Source: CAKAHY01 sp041848045 (GTDB taxonomy: Bacteria > Bacillota > Clostridia > Lachnospirales > Lachnospiraceae). From it: a DNA stretch of 48,891 nt. Under the pieces are notes generated by a model. It worked only from the letters and a program-made list of their open reading frames with translations. It was not told the DNA's origin and did no database searches. Below, piece by piece: positions 17,459 to 25,563 of this stretch. The stretch's first letter is position 1; every line of letters starts with the position of its first letter. The translations under genes and the position numbers were made by a program. The stretch spans positions 1 through 48,891 of the forward strand of contig JBGZHY010000110.1 of assembly GCA_041848045.1 (NCBI GenBank), written 5' to 3'.

Positions 17459-18020
17459 ATTGATGTATCCAGGTCAATACCTCTTTGCGCACGGCTTTTG
17501 TATTGTCTTCCCGCAGTTCCAGAATCCGCACATCCCTTCGCTTTCGCAAGGCGGCACGAAAGGCGGCATGAGCCTTTTGATCTTCCTGCCTGACATTGCT
17601 CTCTTTTTTCAACACCCCTATGCAAGGCAGGCTGTCAAAGGCAGCCAGAAGCAATCCTGTCAAATCGGGAGCCTGCAATTCAAAGCCGCCGATTTCATCC
17701 AGAACCATATACCTTTCCTTTCCCTGCCGCTTTAAGAGCTTGGCTCCGGAATAAGCCCGAAACACCTCCTGACGCCACTGCGTTCCCGCTTCATCAAACA
17801 GGATGATATTGCCCTCTTCATTCCCTGTGTAAACAGCGCTGCCGTAAGGATACTCTCCCCAGCGGCTCGCCGGAATATGACAAAAGGCGCGCAGCTTCTC
17901 TCCCTGCCAAAGGCGCAGAGTCGCAAAGCCGCAGGCGTAAGGCAGATATTCTTGCAAGACCTCTCGCAGGAGGCGGCTCTTTCCGATTCCCCGCTCTCCC
18001 TCCAGTAGAATATGCCGCAT
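17421..18020 (-). CDS. P-loop nucleoside-triphosphatase (THEP1/DUF265-like)
   Basis: A 199-residue P-loop NTPase. Walker A is GERGIGKS at the N-terminus (about residues 8-15) and Walker B is YMVLDEIGGFEL (about 109-120), the pattern of the NTPase_1 family. Family members hydrolyse NTPs or act as nucleotide kinases, with no settled physiological role. The ATG at 18020 overlaps the xdhC stop as TGATG; a GTG one codon earlier is possible. Position between xdhC and an ABC permease, with overlaps on both sides, argues for a shared job, perhaps in loading a metal cofactor. That is inference. Confidence 0.8.
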   Translation of the reverse strand: MRHILLEGERGIGKSRLLREVLQEYLPYACGFATLRLWQGEKLRAFCHIPASRWGEYPYGSAVYTGNEEGNIILFDEAGTQWRQEVFRAYSGAKLLKRQGKERYMVLDEIGGFELQAPDLTGLLLAAFDSLPCIGVLKKESNVRQEDQKAHAAFRAALRKRRDVRILELREDNTKAVRKEVLTWIHQYAKGEGESGIRK

Positions 18021-19042
18021 CACTGTCTGTTCGCCCTTACCATAATCAGCTGGGCGGCAATGCTGACGGCGATTTCCTCCGGGGTTTCCGCCTGAATCGG
18101 CAGACCGATAGGGGTGGTTACCCGCGCAAAATCCGCATCGTCAAATCCCTGCTCCCGCAGGGTTGCCTGCACCGTTGCTATCTTTCTTCTGCTGCCGATC
18201 AGCCCGATATAGTGCGCCTTGGAGCGCATCACCTGCGCCTGTATCACCGTGTCCGCCTGATGTCCCCTTGTCATAATACAAAGATAGTCATCTTCCGTAA
18301 TATCCACAAAATCCGCCACCCGAGTATTGTCAATCAGAATACAGGACTCCGCTTCCGGAAACAGAGCAGGGCTGCAAAAATCCTCCCTGTCCTCCGCAAC
18401 GATGCAGCGAAATCCCAATTTTGCCAGTACCGGCACCAGGGCCTGCGCCACATGCCCGCCGCCGAAAATATATACCCTCTCGGACAGCACAAGCTGCTCC
18501 ACATAATACTTCTCTTTGCCCAAATCCAAAATGCGGGGTTTCGTGTACTTTTGCCCCTTAAACAGTGCCTTGGCTTCCTCAGAAAGAGGCGTACCGAAAA
18601 ATCCCCGCCCTTCGGTATAGAAGCACAAAGCCCCTTGTGCCCCCTCATACAGAGGCAGCAAAAGCCACAGCGCCTCCTTATCCTCATAAACCTGATCCAC
18701 TTCTTTCAGCAGCTGCTGATGAAAGGCATCTGCCGGAATATAGCAAAATGCCGTTTCCACATCTCCGCCGCAAACCATACCCAAATCTTTGGCTGTATTG
18801 GCTCGCAAACAGAATGGATGCCGGTAAGAAAGCTTGTCTTTACAAGCTTCCACCGCTTTGACAATGGCAACATGCTCCACCTCGCCGCCGCCGATGGTAC
18901 CCGCCTTTCGTCCATCCTCATTCACCACCATATGGGCACCTGCGCCACGGGGCACAGAACCGTGGCTGGCGATAATACTCACCAAAAGCGCCGCCTTCCC
19001 CGCTTCCAGGCTTTTACCTAAACTTTTCCATATACCGCGCAT
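18020..19042 (-). CDS. xdhC: XdhC/CoxI family maturation factor
   Basis: A 340-residue XdhC-family protein. The N-terminal XdhC_CoxI domain contains IIASHGSVPRGAGAHMVV and TIGGGEVEHVAI; the C-terminal Rossmann domain begins VYIFGGGHVAQALVPVL (about residue 200) and ends GLIGSRRKIATV with RVTTPIGLPI. Known members bind molybdenum cofactor and help insert it, after sulfuration, into xanthine dehydrogenase-like or selenium-dependent molybdenum hydroxylases. No hydroxylase subunit is in this window. It starts 12 bases after metA and overlaps the NTPase gene. Confidence 0.92.
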   Translation of the reverse strand: MRGIWKSLGKSLEAGKAALLVSIIASHGSVPRGAGAHMVVNEDGRKAGTIGGGEVEHVAIVKAVEACKDKLSYRHPFCLRANTAKDLGMVCGGDVETAFCYIPADAFHQQLLKEVDQVYEDKEALWLLLPLYEGAQGALCFYTEGRGFFGTPLSEEAKALFKGQKYTKPRILDLGKEKYYVEQLVLSERVYIFGGGHVAQALVPVLAKLGFRCIVAEDREDFCSPALFPEAESCILIDNTRVADFVDITEDDYLCIMTRGHQADTVIQAQVMRSKAHYIGLIGSRRKIATVQATLREQGFDDADFARVTTPIGLPIQAETPEEIAVSIAAQLIMVRANRQ

Positions 19043-19054
19043 AAACTTTCCCCT

Positions 19055-19996
19055 TTATATTTGATAGTTTGCCGTTTCGTCATTGTATTCTTCCAACACG
19101 TAAGGTGTATTCTGATATACATAAAAATTAAGCCAGTTGGTATAAAAGGTATTGGAGAAATTCCGCCAACTCAACACCGGTTCCGTCCCTACCTCATCTC
19201 CTGCAAAATAATTCTCCGGAATAGATGGGTGTAAGCCCCTACCCATATCCCGGAAATACTCATTGGACAAAGTCATTCTGTCATACTCCGGATGCCCCTG
19301 CACAAAAACCTGCCTGCCGTCCCTGCTCATCATCAGCAAAATTCCGCTTTCCTCACCTTCAATCAGAATCTGCAGCTCCCGAACCTTCTCCACATCCTCT
19401 TTCCGAATCTCCGTATTCCGGGAATGGGGACAATAAATATAATCATCCAGAGAGCGTACCAAAGGTACCTTTCTGTCCAAAATTCTGTGCTTATATACCC
19501 CGCTCAGCTTTCTGTCCATCTTGTATTTGCCGATGCCGTAGTGATAGTACAGCCCCGCCTGGGATCCCCAACAGATGTGGAGGGTCGAGGTCACGTGCTT
19601 TTTGGACCAGCGCATAATCTTCATCAGCTCTTCCCAATAGCCCACCTCTTCAAATTCCAGCAGCTCCACCGGCGCCCCCGTAATGATCATCCCGTCATAG
19701 GTCTTTTTCCGAATCTCGCTAAATCCCACATAAAACTTATTGATATGGCTCTGACTCGTATTCTTGCTCTCGTGGGTTTCCATCATCAAAAAGGTCAGCT
19801 CCAGCTGCAGGGGCGTATTGGACAGCGCCCGCAAGAGCTGGGTTTCCGTTTCTTCTTTCAGCGGCATCAAATTCAAAATCAAAATCTGCAAGGGGCGAAT
19901 GTCCTGACTGACCGCCCTCTCCTCATCCATAACAAATATATTTTCCGCCTCCAGAATACTCCTTGCAGGCAAATCCTTTTGTATCTTAATCGGCAT
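19055..19996 (-). CDS. metA: Homoserine O-acetyltransferase (MetA type)
   Basis: A 313-residue MetA enzyme for the first committed step of methionine synthesis. The catalytic cysteine is Cys142 in HICWGSQAG, with the downstream VQGHPEYD supplying the His. Residue 111 is Glu (TGAPVELLEF), where E. coli has Gly; in studied MetA enzymes Glu111 goes with acetyl-CoA use, so this should be an acetyltransferase rather than a succinyltransferase. It follows ligA after 3 bases. No SAM riboswitch or T-box is possible in so short a gap, so any methionine control must act elsewhere. Confidence 0.95.
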   Translation of the reverse strand: MPIKIQKDLPARSILEAENIFVMDEERAVSQDIRPLQILILNLMPLKEETETQLLRALSNTPLQLELTFLMMETHESKNTSQSHINKFYVGFSEIRKKTYDGMIITGAPVELLEFEEVGYWEELMKIMRWSKKHVTSTLHICWGSQAGLYYHYGIGKYKMDRKLSGVYKHRILDRKVPLVRSLDDYIYCPHSRNTEIRKEDVEKVRELQILIEGEESGILLMMSRDGRQVFVQGHPEYDRMTLSNEYFRDMGRGLHPSIPENYFAGDEVGTEPVLSWRNFSNTFYTNWLNFYVYQNTPYVLEEYNDETANYQI

Positions 19997-19999
19997 ATC

Positions 20000-21964
20000 T
20001 TATTTTTCCTCTTCTTCCTGTAATAATTGTAAAAAATCCTGCTCCGATATCACCGCCACCCCTAATTCCCGTGCCTTTTTATTCTTGGAGGAGGCGGAAA
20101 GAACATCGTTGTTGATCAGATAATCCGTTCGACTGCTGACGGCGGAAGCCACTTTTCCGCCTTTACTTTCAATCAAATCCTGCAACTCCTTCCTGTTCTT
20201 GAAGTGCTCCACGGAACCGGTAATGACAAAGCTTTTGCCGGCCAGAAAGGCCTCGCCTTTTTCTTCCGGCTTCACCAGTTCCAACTCCCGCAAAAGATTA
20301 TCCAACTTTCTGCTATTCTCCTCATTCCGAAAATACGCATAAATCCCCTCCGCCAGAATCTCTCCGATACCCTCCACCGCCTGCAGCTCTTCTTTCCCGG
20401 CTTTTCGCAGGGCCTCTATGTCCTGTCCGAAATGTGCCGCCAGCGCCTTCGCATTGGCGCTTCCGATGCCTGCAATGCCCAGGGCGGACAGCAAGCGGGA
20501 AAGCTCCGTTTTTCTGGCTTTCTCTATGGCCTGCTCCAGATTCCGGTAGGAGCGCTCTCCAAAGCCCTCCATTTTTATTATTTCATCCTTGTGACACTGT
20601 AGCTTGAACAAATCCGCAAGCTCACCGACAAAGCCCCGTGTCATGAATTTTTCCAGGCTTGCTTCGGAAAGTCCCTCTATGTCCAGCATATCCCTGGACG
20701 CCGCCAAGGCAAAAAGCTTAATGTGCTTCGCCGGACAATCCGGATTGATGCAGTGCAAAGTCATCACGCCCTTCTCGTCCTTTAAGCGGGCTTCTCCTTT
20801 GCAGGCAGGACAGTTTTGGGGTATCTCCAGGCTGCCGGAGCGTGTCAGATTATCCGAAATCTGCGGAATAATCATATTAGCTTTGTATACACGAATGGTA
20901 TCTCCTATACCCAGCTCCAGGGACTTTACCATACTGATGTTGTGTACCCCGGCACGACTGACGCTGGTTCCTTCCAAATCCACCGCTTCGAAAATCGCCA
21001 CCGGATTGATGAGCCCCGTACGGGAGGGGCTCCATTCCATATCCAAAAGCGTCGTTTCCTTCTGCTCATCCGACCATTTAAAGGCAAGGGCATTGCGGGG
21101 AAATTTTGCTGTTTCTCCCAGAGCATCCCCATAAGCAATATCATCAAAATTCAGCACCAGACCGTCGCTCGGCAAGGGAAAAGCCTGAATACGCTCTCTG
21201 AACCCTTCCAAAACCTGCAGCAGGTTCTTTTGCGTCACGGCATGGTACTCCACCACCTCAAAACCCAAAGAAGACAAAAACTGCAGTTCCTTCTCCCTGC
21301 TGTTTTCCGCATCGAAACCGGAGGCGCGAACCAGAGAAAAGGCGTAGAAAGCTACCTTTCGCTCCCTGGTCACTGCGGGATTAAGCTGTCTGACGGATCC
21401 TGAGCAAAGATTGCGGGGATTCTTATAACGACTCTGCGCATCCTCAATCAAAGCATTCAGTCGCTCAAAATCGGGATAGGAAATCACCGCCTCCCCGCGA
21501 ATCAGCAGCTCACCCGAGTGTGCAATGTGCAGAGGAAGGTTCGTAAAGTAACGGGCATTGTTGGTCACCACTTCGCCGATGCTGCCGTTTCCTCTCGTCA
21601 ACGCCTCCTGCAGTTCTCCGTCTGCGTAGCGCAACACCACGGTCAGGCCGTCCAGCTTCCAGGACAGCAGACCTTTTTGCTCTCCCAAAAATTGCAGCAG
21701 TGCCGCCGGCTCTTTGGTTTTGTCCAAAGAAAGCATCCGGCTTTCATGTTCTTTTTTGGGCAAAGCCGACAATACCTCATAGCCCACCTTCCTGCTGGGC
21801 GAAGAAGACAGCACCAGCCCCGTTTCCTGCTCCAGCGCAAGCAGCTCGTCATACAGGCGGTCATATTCCATATTCGGCATCAGCTCCCGTGCCTCCTGAT
21901 AGTATGCCCTTGCCGCCTCATTCAGCAGGCTCACCAATTCCTTTATTCTTTCCCTTTTATCCAT
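20000..21964 (-). CDS. ligA: NAD-dependent DNA ligase
   Basis: A 654-residue LigA that seals nicks in DNA using NAD+. The adenylation lysine is in WKLDGLTVVL (about residue 105). An OB fold, a four-cysteine zinc finger (CPAC then CINPDC), helix-hairpin-helix repeats (GIAGIGSANAKALAAHF, VEGIGEILAEGIYAYF) and a C-terminal BRCT domain (from about residue 580, KSFVITGSVEHFKNRKEL) follow. The ATG at 21964 has a GAGGAAGG site; longer readings run into the upstream gene. It overlaps rluF by 8 bases. Confidence 0.96.
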   Translation of the reverse strand: MDKRERIKELVSLLNEAARAYYQEARELMPNMEYDRLYDELLALEQETGLVLSSSPSRKVGYEVLSALPKKEHESRMLSLDKTKEPAALLQFLGEQKGLLSWKLDGLTVVLRYADGELQEALTRGNGSIGEVVTNNARYFTNLPLHIAHSGELLIRGEAVISYPDFERLNALIEDAQSRYKNPRNLCSGSVRQLNPAVTRERKVAFYAFSLVRASGFDAENSREKELQFLSSLGFEVVEYHAVTQKNLLQVLEGFRERIQAFPLPSDGLVLNFDDIAYGDALGETAKFPRNALAFKWSDEQKETTLLDMEWSPSRTGLINPVAIFEAVDLEGTSVSRAGVHNISMVKSLELGIGDTIRVYKANMIIPQISDNLTRSGSLEIPQNCPACKGEARLKDEKGVMTLHCINPDCPAKHIKLFALAASRDMLDIEGLSEASLEKFMTRGFVGELADLFKLQCHKDEIIKMEGFGERSYRNLEQAIEKARKTELSRLLSALGIAGIGSANAKALAAHFGQDIEALRKAGKEELQAVEGIGEILAEGIYAYFRNEENSRKLDNLLRELELVKPEEKGEAFLAGKSFVITGSVEHFKNRKELQDLIESKGGKVASAVSSRTDYLINNDVLSASSKNKKARELGVAVISEQDFLQLLQEEEEK

Positions 21965-22703
21965 GCCCTTCCTCTTTCTTATCCAGCCCCAAGCCTCGAT
22001 ATAAATCCTTGATTTCCGCCGTATCCAGCTCCCTGTAAGCACCATACGCCAGATCCTCCAGACGGATATGCATAATACGGATGCGTTTTAAGCGCTTTAC
22101 CTGCATGCCCAATTCGGCGCACATTCTGCGAATCTGTCGATTCAGTCCCTGGGTCAGAACAATGCGAAAGCTTCGTTTGCCCAGTTTGACGACCTTGCAT
22201 TTACGGGTTTTTTGCTGCAGCTGCGGCAAATATACCCCCGCCGCCATCTTCCGTAAAAAGTCCTCCGAAATGTCCCGATCCACTTCCACTTCGTATTCCT
22301 TTTCGTGGTAATTGCCTGCACGCATCAGGGCATTGACCATATCTCCCTGATTGGTCAGCAAAATCAAGCCCTCCGAGTCCTTATCCAAACGTCCCACCGG
22401 ATATACCCGTTCGGGATAATGTACATAATCCACGATGTTGGGCGCTCTGTCCCCGGTACTGCTGGTACAGACGATGCCCCTGGGCTTGTATAGTGCCAAA
22501 ATAATCGCTTTTACCCTATCCGCATCTTCATAAGCCGCAATATACTTTCCATCTATATAAAGGGTGTCGCCTTCCTCCAGCACGTCCCCTGTCTTTGCCG
22601 CTTTCCCCCGCACATATATGCGCCCTGCCGCCAGCAAGTCATCCGCCTGCCGTCTGGAGCAATAACCGATTCGGCTTAGAAATTTATTGATTCTGAGTGC
22701 CAT
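21957..22703 (-). CDS. rluF: rRNA pseudouridine synthase, RsuA/RluF family
   Basis: A 248-residue pseudouridine synthase. An N-terminal S4 RNA-binding domain (RINKFLSRIGYCSRRQADDL, residues 3-60) precedes the catalytic domain with the active-site Asp in VGRLDKDSEGLILLTNQGD (about residue 105). The ending LTQGLNRQIRRMCAELG with VKRLKRIRIMHI is typical of RluF and RluB. It isomerises a uridine in 23S rRNA; RluF is the better match by the C-terminal motif, RluB or RsuA less likely. First gene of the long minus-strand operon. Confidence 0.9.
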   Translation of the reverse strand: MALRINKFLSRIGYCSRRQADDLLAAGRIYVRGKAAKTGDVLEEGDTLYIDGKYIAAYEDADRVKAIILALYKPRGIVCTSSTGDRAPNIVDYVHYPERVYPVGRLDKDSEGLILLTNQGDMVNALMRAGNYHEKEYEVEVDRDISEDFLRKMAAGVYLPQLQQKTRKCKVVKLGKRSFRIVLTQGLNRQIRRMCAELGMQVKRLKRIRIMHIRLEDLAYGAYRELDTAEIKDLYRGLGLDKKEEGHG

Positions 22704-22734
22704 ACTACTTCCTTATTTTTTGCATATTTGACTA

Positions 22735-22763
22735 AGTATATCACATCTTCTCCACTTTGATAA
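22735..22763 (-). promoter_or_regulatory. Promoter of the rluF-ligA-metA operon
   Basis: On the minus strand: TTATCA (22758-22763), a 17-base spacer and TATACT (22735-22740). An imperfect dyad spanning 22756-22789 (TTTG and CAAA ends) overlaps the -35 box and might be an operator. Confidence 0.6.
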
Positions 22764-22804
22764 ATACGGATTTTCCGATATTTGACAAAAGCCCTTTCCA
22801 ACGC

Positions 22805-22845
22805 AAAAAAGCGCTCCCGGCCTTGTTTAAAGCCATAGGAGCGCT
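22805..22845 (-). terminator. Terminator of dps
   Basis: Stem AGCGCTCC/GGAGCGCT (22810-22817 and 22838-22845), followed on the minus strand by six T residues. It lies 30 bases after the dps stop codon. Confidence 0.85.
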
Positions 22846-22875
22846 CCTATGAAAAAGAAGAAAAAGAAGCTGTGC

Positions 22876-23313
22876 CTATCTGGACTGAGCAATCATCCAA
22901 ATCGCCTTGCTGTATCCGGAAATCAACTCATCCGCCAAAGCAGATACCTCGTAGGCATTTGCCTCGTCTGCCGCCGCCTTCAGTGCCAGAATCTCTCCCT
23001 TGATGTAGCGGAAATCCTTCTCCACATTCTCCAGTACCTTATCTGCACTGATTTTCTCATTCTCCGCCTCGGACAGCCTGGAAATTTCCAGATAATCCTT
23101 CATTCTGCCGAGAGGCTGACCGCCTTCCATCAAAATCTTCTCCGCCACCTCGTCAATCTGCTCGTTGACATAATCGTAATATTCCTCCAGCTTGGCATGG
23201 AGCTCAAAAAATTCCTTGCCCCGGATATTCCAGTGGTAGTTCTGTAATTTGCGATATAATACATTCAGGTCTGCCAATAATTGATTTAAATTTACAATAA
23301 TCTGTTTCATCAT
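22876..23313 (-). CDS. dps: Dps family ferritin-like DNA-protection protein
   Basis: A 145-residue Dps. The inter-subunit ferroxidase ligands are present at the expected spacing: His27 (NYHWNI), His39 (ELHAKL), and Asp54 and Glu58 (IDEVAE). It forms a 12-subunit cage that oxidises ferrous iron with peroxide and shields DNA. The start MMKQ has a GAGAGGGA site. It is one gene with its own terminator and a consensus promoter carrying a Fur/PerR-like box, so it is the kind of gene PerR controls in Firmicutes (compare MrgA). Confidence 0.93.
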   Translation of the reverse strand: MMKQIIVNLNQLLADLNVLYRKLQNYHWNIRGKEFFELHAKLEEYYDYVNEQIDEVAEKILMEGGQPLGRMKDYLEISRLSEAENEKISADKVLENVEKDFRYIKGEILALKAAADEANAYEVSALADELISGYSKAIWMIAQSR

Positions 23314-23358
23314 AATCCCTCTCTTTGTTTTTATCTATTTGTATTCGTCTTCAGTTCT

Positions 23359-23409
23359 CGATAATCTTTATCGTAGTTATACTATACTATATACTTATCT
23401 TCTTGTCAA
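23359..23409 (-). promoter_or_regulatory. dps promoter with Fur/PerR-like box
   Basis: On the minus strand: TTGACA (23404-23409), a 17-base spacer and TATAGT (23381-23386). Just downstream, over the expected start point, is CGATAAAGATTATCG (23359-23373), a 7-1-7 dyad with one mismatch that resembles Fur-family boxes. Confidence 0.72.
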
Positions 23410-23437
23410 TAACAAAAATAGGAATTATTATTATTTT

Positions 23438-24544
23438 TTATTCTTCTTCAGAAACGACACTCTTTTTTGCCAGACGGTATTCCACCGCCTCCTTGCACAG
23501 GCGATAAATAACCGCAAAAATCGGTGTAAAAAACACCATACCCAAAATGCCGAACATAGCGCCTCCTATGCTGGCAGCCGCCAAGGTAAATAAAGGCGGC
23601 AATCCCACGGACTGTCCCACCACGCGAGGATAAATCACATTGTCTTCCACAAACTGCACCCCCTGGAATACAGCCATAGAAATCAAAGCCTGCATCGGAC
23701 TGTCCACAAATATGAACAAAGCGCCCACCAGCATTGCCGTCAAAGAACCCACATAAGGAATAAAAGACAAAATACCTGCCAGAATGCCCACCATTCCGCC
23801 GTAAGGAAGACGAAACAGCGCATAGGCTGCGGTCAGCAACATGCCGATGATGAAAGCCTCTATCAGTTTGCTCGACAAAAATCTGTCGTAGGTTTCTATC
23901 GAAATCCTGCCGACATAACATAAAAGTCTTGTCCAGCGATCCGGCAAAAAAGCCCCCAACAGGCGTAGAACAATACTTTGCAGATGCTCCTTGGCTGCCA
24001 GAAAGTTTACCATGAAAAATAGCCCGAAGAACCAGGAGAATACATTGGAAAAAATATTTCCGGTATTGAGAGCCACCTTACTGAGAATACCTACCACCTG
24101 ATCCACGGAGGCAAAGGCCTGCAAACGCTGCAAAATCTCATTCAGCAATTCTCCGCTGATAAAATGGCTGCTGCGCAGGCTTTCCTCCAGCTGCATATAA
24201 AGGGTTTCCACCGCTATAATCAACTGGCTCATGGTTTTACTGAAATTGGGAATGATGATCAATACGCAGGCTGCCAGTATGAAAACCACCATAATCAAAG
24301 TCAGTACAATGGCAAGCGCCCGACTTCCCTTTCTCATTCCTCCTGCCCGGCAAAAACCCTCTATCCGCTTCATCGGTACGTTCAGAATAAACGCCAAAAT
24401 AGCACCGATAAACACCGAACTGAACATAGAAAGAAGATTCTGTATCCCTTCATACACTGTGGTTAAATTCAACACCAAAGCCAGTAATACCGCCGCCGCA
24501 ATCAGCAGGCTGTAATACTCCTTCCACTTTCCCTGCAGCATCAT
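23438..24544 (-). CDS. AI-2E family transporter (permease)
   Basis: A 368-residue membrane protein of the AI-2E (PF01594) family with about eight helices. Characteristic parts are the long central amphipathic region (residues 90-160), GGMVGILAGILSFIPYVGSLTA (about 245-266) and VIYPRVVGQSVGLPPLFTL (about 305-323). The family name comes from an E. coli AI-2 exporter, but many members are sodium/proton antiporters or unknown, so no substrate is assigned. It abuts the DUF5662 gene with TAA directly followed by ATG. A second member lies at 30071. Confidence 0.88.
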   Translation of the reverse strand: MMLQGKWKEYYSLLIAAAVLLALVLNLTTVYEGIQNLLSMFSSVFIGAILAFILNVPMKRIEGFCRAGGMRKGSRALAIVLTLIMVVFILAACVLIIIPNFSKTMSQLIIAVETLYMQLEESLRSSHFISGELLNEILQRLQAFASVDQVVGILSKVALNTGNIFSNVFSWFFGLFFMVNFLAAKEHLQSIVLRLLGAFLPDRWTRLLCYVGRISIETYDRFLSSKLIEAFIIGMLLTAAYALFRLPYGGMVGILAGILSFIPYVGSLTAMLVGALFIFVDSPMQALISMAVFQGVQFVEDNVIYPRVVGQSVGLPPLFTLAAASIGGAMFGILGMVFFTPIFAVIYRLCKEAVEYRLAKKSVVSEEE

Positions 24545-25165
24545 TTACATTTCCTCCTCTTTGTATTCTCTATCACCTGATTGTCCATCCCTATTCCCCT
24601 TATTCTCATAAAGCTCCGGATGTTTCAAAAGATAGCGCATATAGCAAATGCAGGCCTCTTCTCCCTCGTCTTTGTTCAGTAGCAGAAGCTTCTCCAGCAG
24701 CCTCCTGGTATCGGCATGGATATGTATATCCTTTTCCCGCAGCCTGTAATAATCCCAGGGAATATTGTCGGTATAGGCCTTTCCCGAATAAATTTTGGAA
24801 GCCGCAATACGGTCGCAGGTCATCTCCAAAACATAGCGCAGCGGCATTTTCATCCCCTGCAAACCCTCCTCCGGAGAAAAGGTGTAGTCAATCCAATATT
24901 CAAAATGATGCTTATTCCTGCCCTTATGGTGCAGCCACGCCGCCGAATAGCCCTTGTCCAGCTTTTCCGCCGCATTCGGGCTGCGCACCCCCTGATAATA
25001 CATAACACCTGTCAAGAACTCCGTCGGGCTGTATTTGCTCAAATCATGCAGCAAACCCTGCCGGAACAAGCCAACTTTAAAACAAAGCTGCATAACCGTC
25101 AGTTTATGCCTAGTAATAGTCACAAAATGCAGGACTGCATTTCTCATCATTTTGTTAAATCGCAT
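24545..25165 (-). CDS. DUF5662 family protein
   Basis: A 206-residue soluble protein of the DUF5662 family, recognised by GLLHDLSKYSPTEF near residue 40 and YSAAWLHHKGRNKHHFEYWIDY near residue 75. The HD, HH and HHFEYW residues look like a metal-binding, HD-phosphohydrolase-like helical site, but no activity is known to me. It is common in Clostridia. Co-transcribed with an AI-2E permease downstream and divergent from the cold shock gene. Confidence 0.82.
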   Translation of the reverse strand: MRFNKMMRNAVLHFVTITRHKLTVMQLCFKVGLFRQGLLHDLSKYSPTEFLTGVMYYQGVRSPNAAEKLDKGYSAAWLHHKGRNKHHFEYWIDYTFSPEEGLQGMKMPLRYVLEMTCDRIAASKIYSGKAYTDNIPWDYYRLREKDIHIHADTRRLLEKLLLLNKDEGEEACICYMRYLLKHPELYENKGNRDGQSGDREYKEEEM

Positions 25166-25195
25166 AATTTTCTATCTCCAAGCGTATATTTTTCT

Positions 25196-25316
25196 TGACA
25201 TTGTGACCATCCAATGCTACCATCTAAAACAGATTGCCAAGTTTATAAATAATCCATTTACTTATCAACTTCGTTAGCAAGCTACAAATTTCTAAGATCC
25301 GGAGGATAAAGTACTT
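25196..25316 (+). promoter_or_regulatory. Promoter and leader of the cold shock gene
   Basis: TTGACA (25196-25201), a 17-base spacer and TACCAT (25219-25224) precede an untranslated leader of about 85 bases that ends in GGAGGA. Long leaders are usual for csp genes and often carry temperature-dependent folding; I did not identify a specific cold-box. Confidence 0.6.
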
Positions 25317-25517
25317 ATGAGCAAAGGAACAGTTAAGTGGTTCAACAACCAAAAGGGATATGGTTTCATATCCGATGAATCAGGCAGCGATGTCTTCGTA
25401 CATTTTTCCAGTCTTACCATGGACGGTTTCAAGACCTTGGAAGAAGGCGCAGCTGTCAGCTACGACATCACGGAAGGTGCAAAGGGACCGCAAGCAGTCA
25501 ACGTAACTGTTTTATAA
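25317..25517 (+). CDS. cspA: Cold shock protein
   Basis: A 66-residue single cold-shock domain. RNP1 (KGYGFI) and RNP2 (VFVHF) are intact. It binds single-stranded RNA and DNA and melts mRNA structure, aiding translation at low temperature or in general growth. It starts MSKGTVKWFNNQKGYGFI as usual for Firmicutes CspA/B/D; which paralog cannot be told. It is the only plus-strand gene in this stretch and ends in a terminator shared with hslO. Confidence 0.97.
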   Translation: MSKGTVKWFNNQKGYGFISDESGSDVFVHFSSLTMDGFKTLEEGAAVSYDITEGAKGPQAVNVTVL

Positions 25518-25529
25518 GACAAAGAATGC

Positions 25530-25563
25530 AAAAGAACAGCAGGGATACAGCCTCTGTTCTTTT
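25530..25563. terminator. Bidirectional terminator between csp and hslO
   Basis: Inverted repeat AAAAGAACAG (25530-25539) and CTGTTCTTTT (25554-25563), loop of 14 bases, between convergent genes ending at 25517 and 25563. Confidence 0.85.

Noticed and set aside
19043..19054. Possible riboswitch or leader before xdhC, and before metA at 19997-19999
   Set aside because: The gaps are only 12 and 3 bases, too short for any riboswitch.
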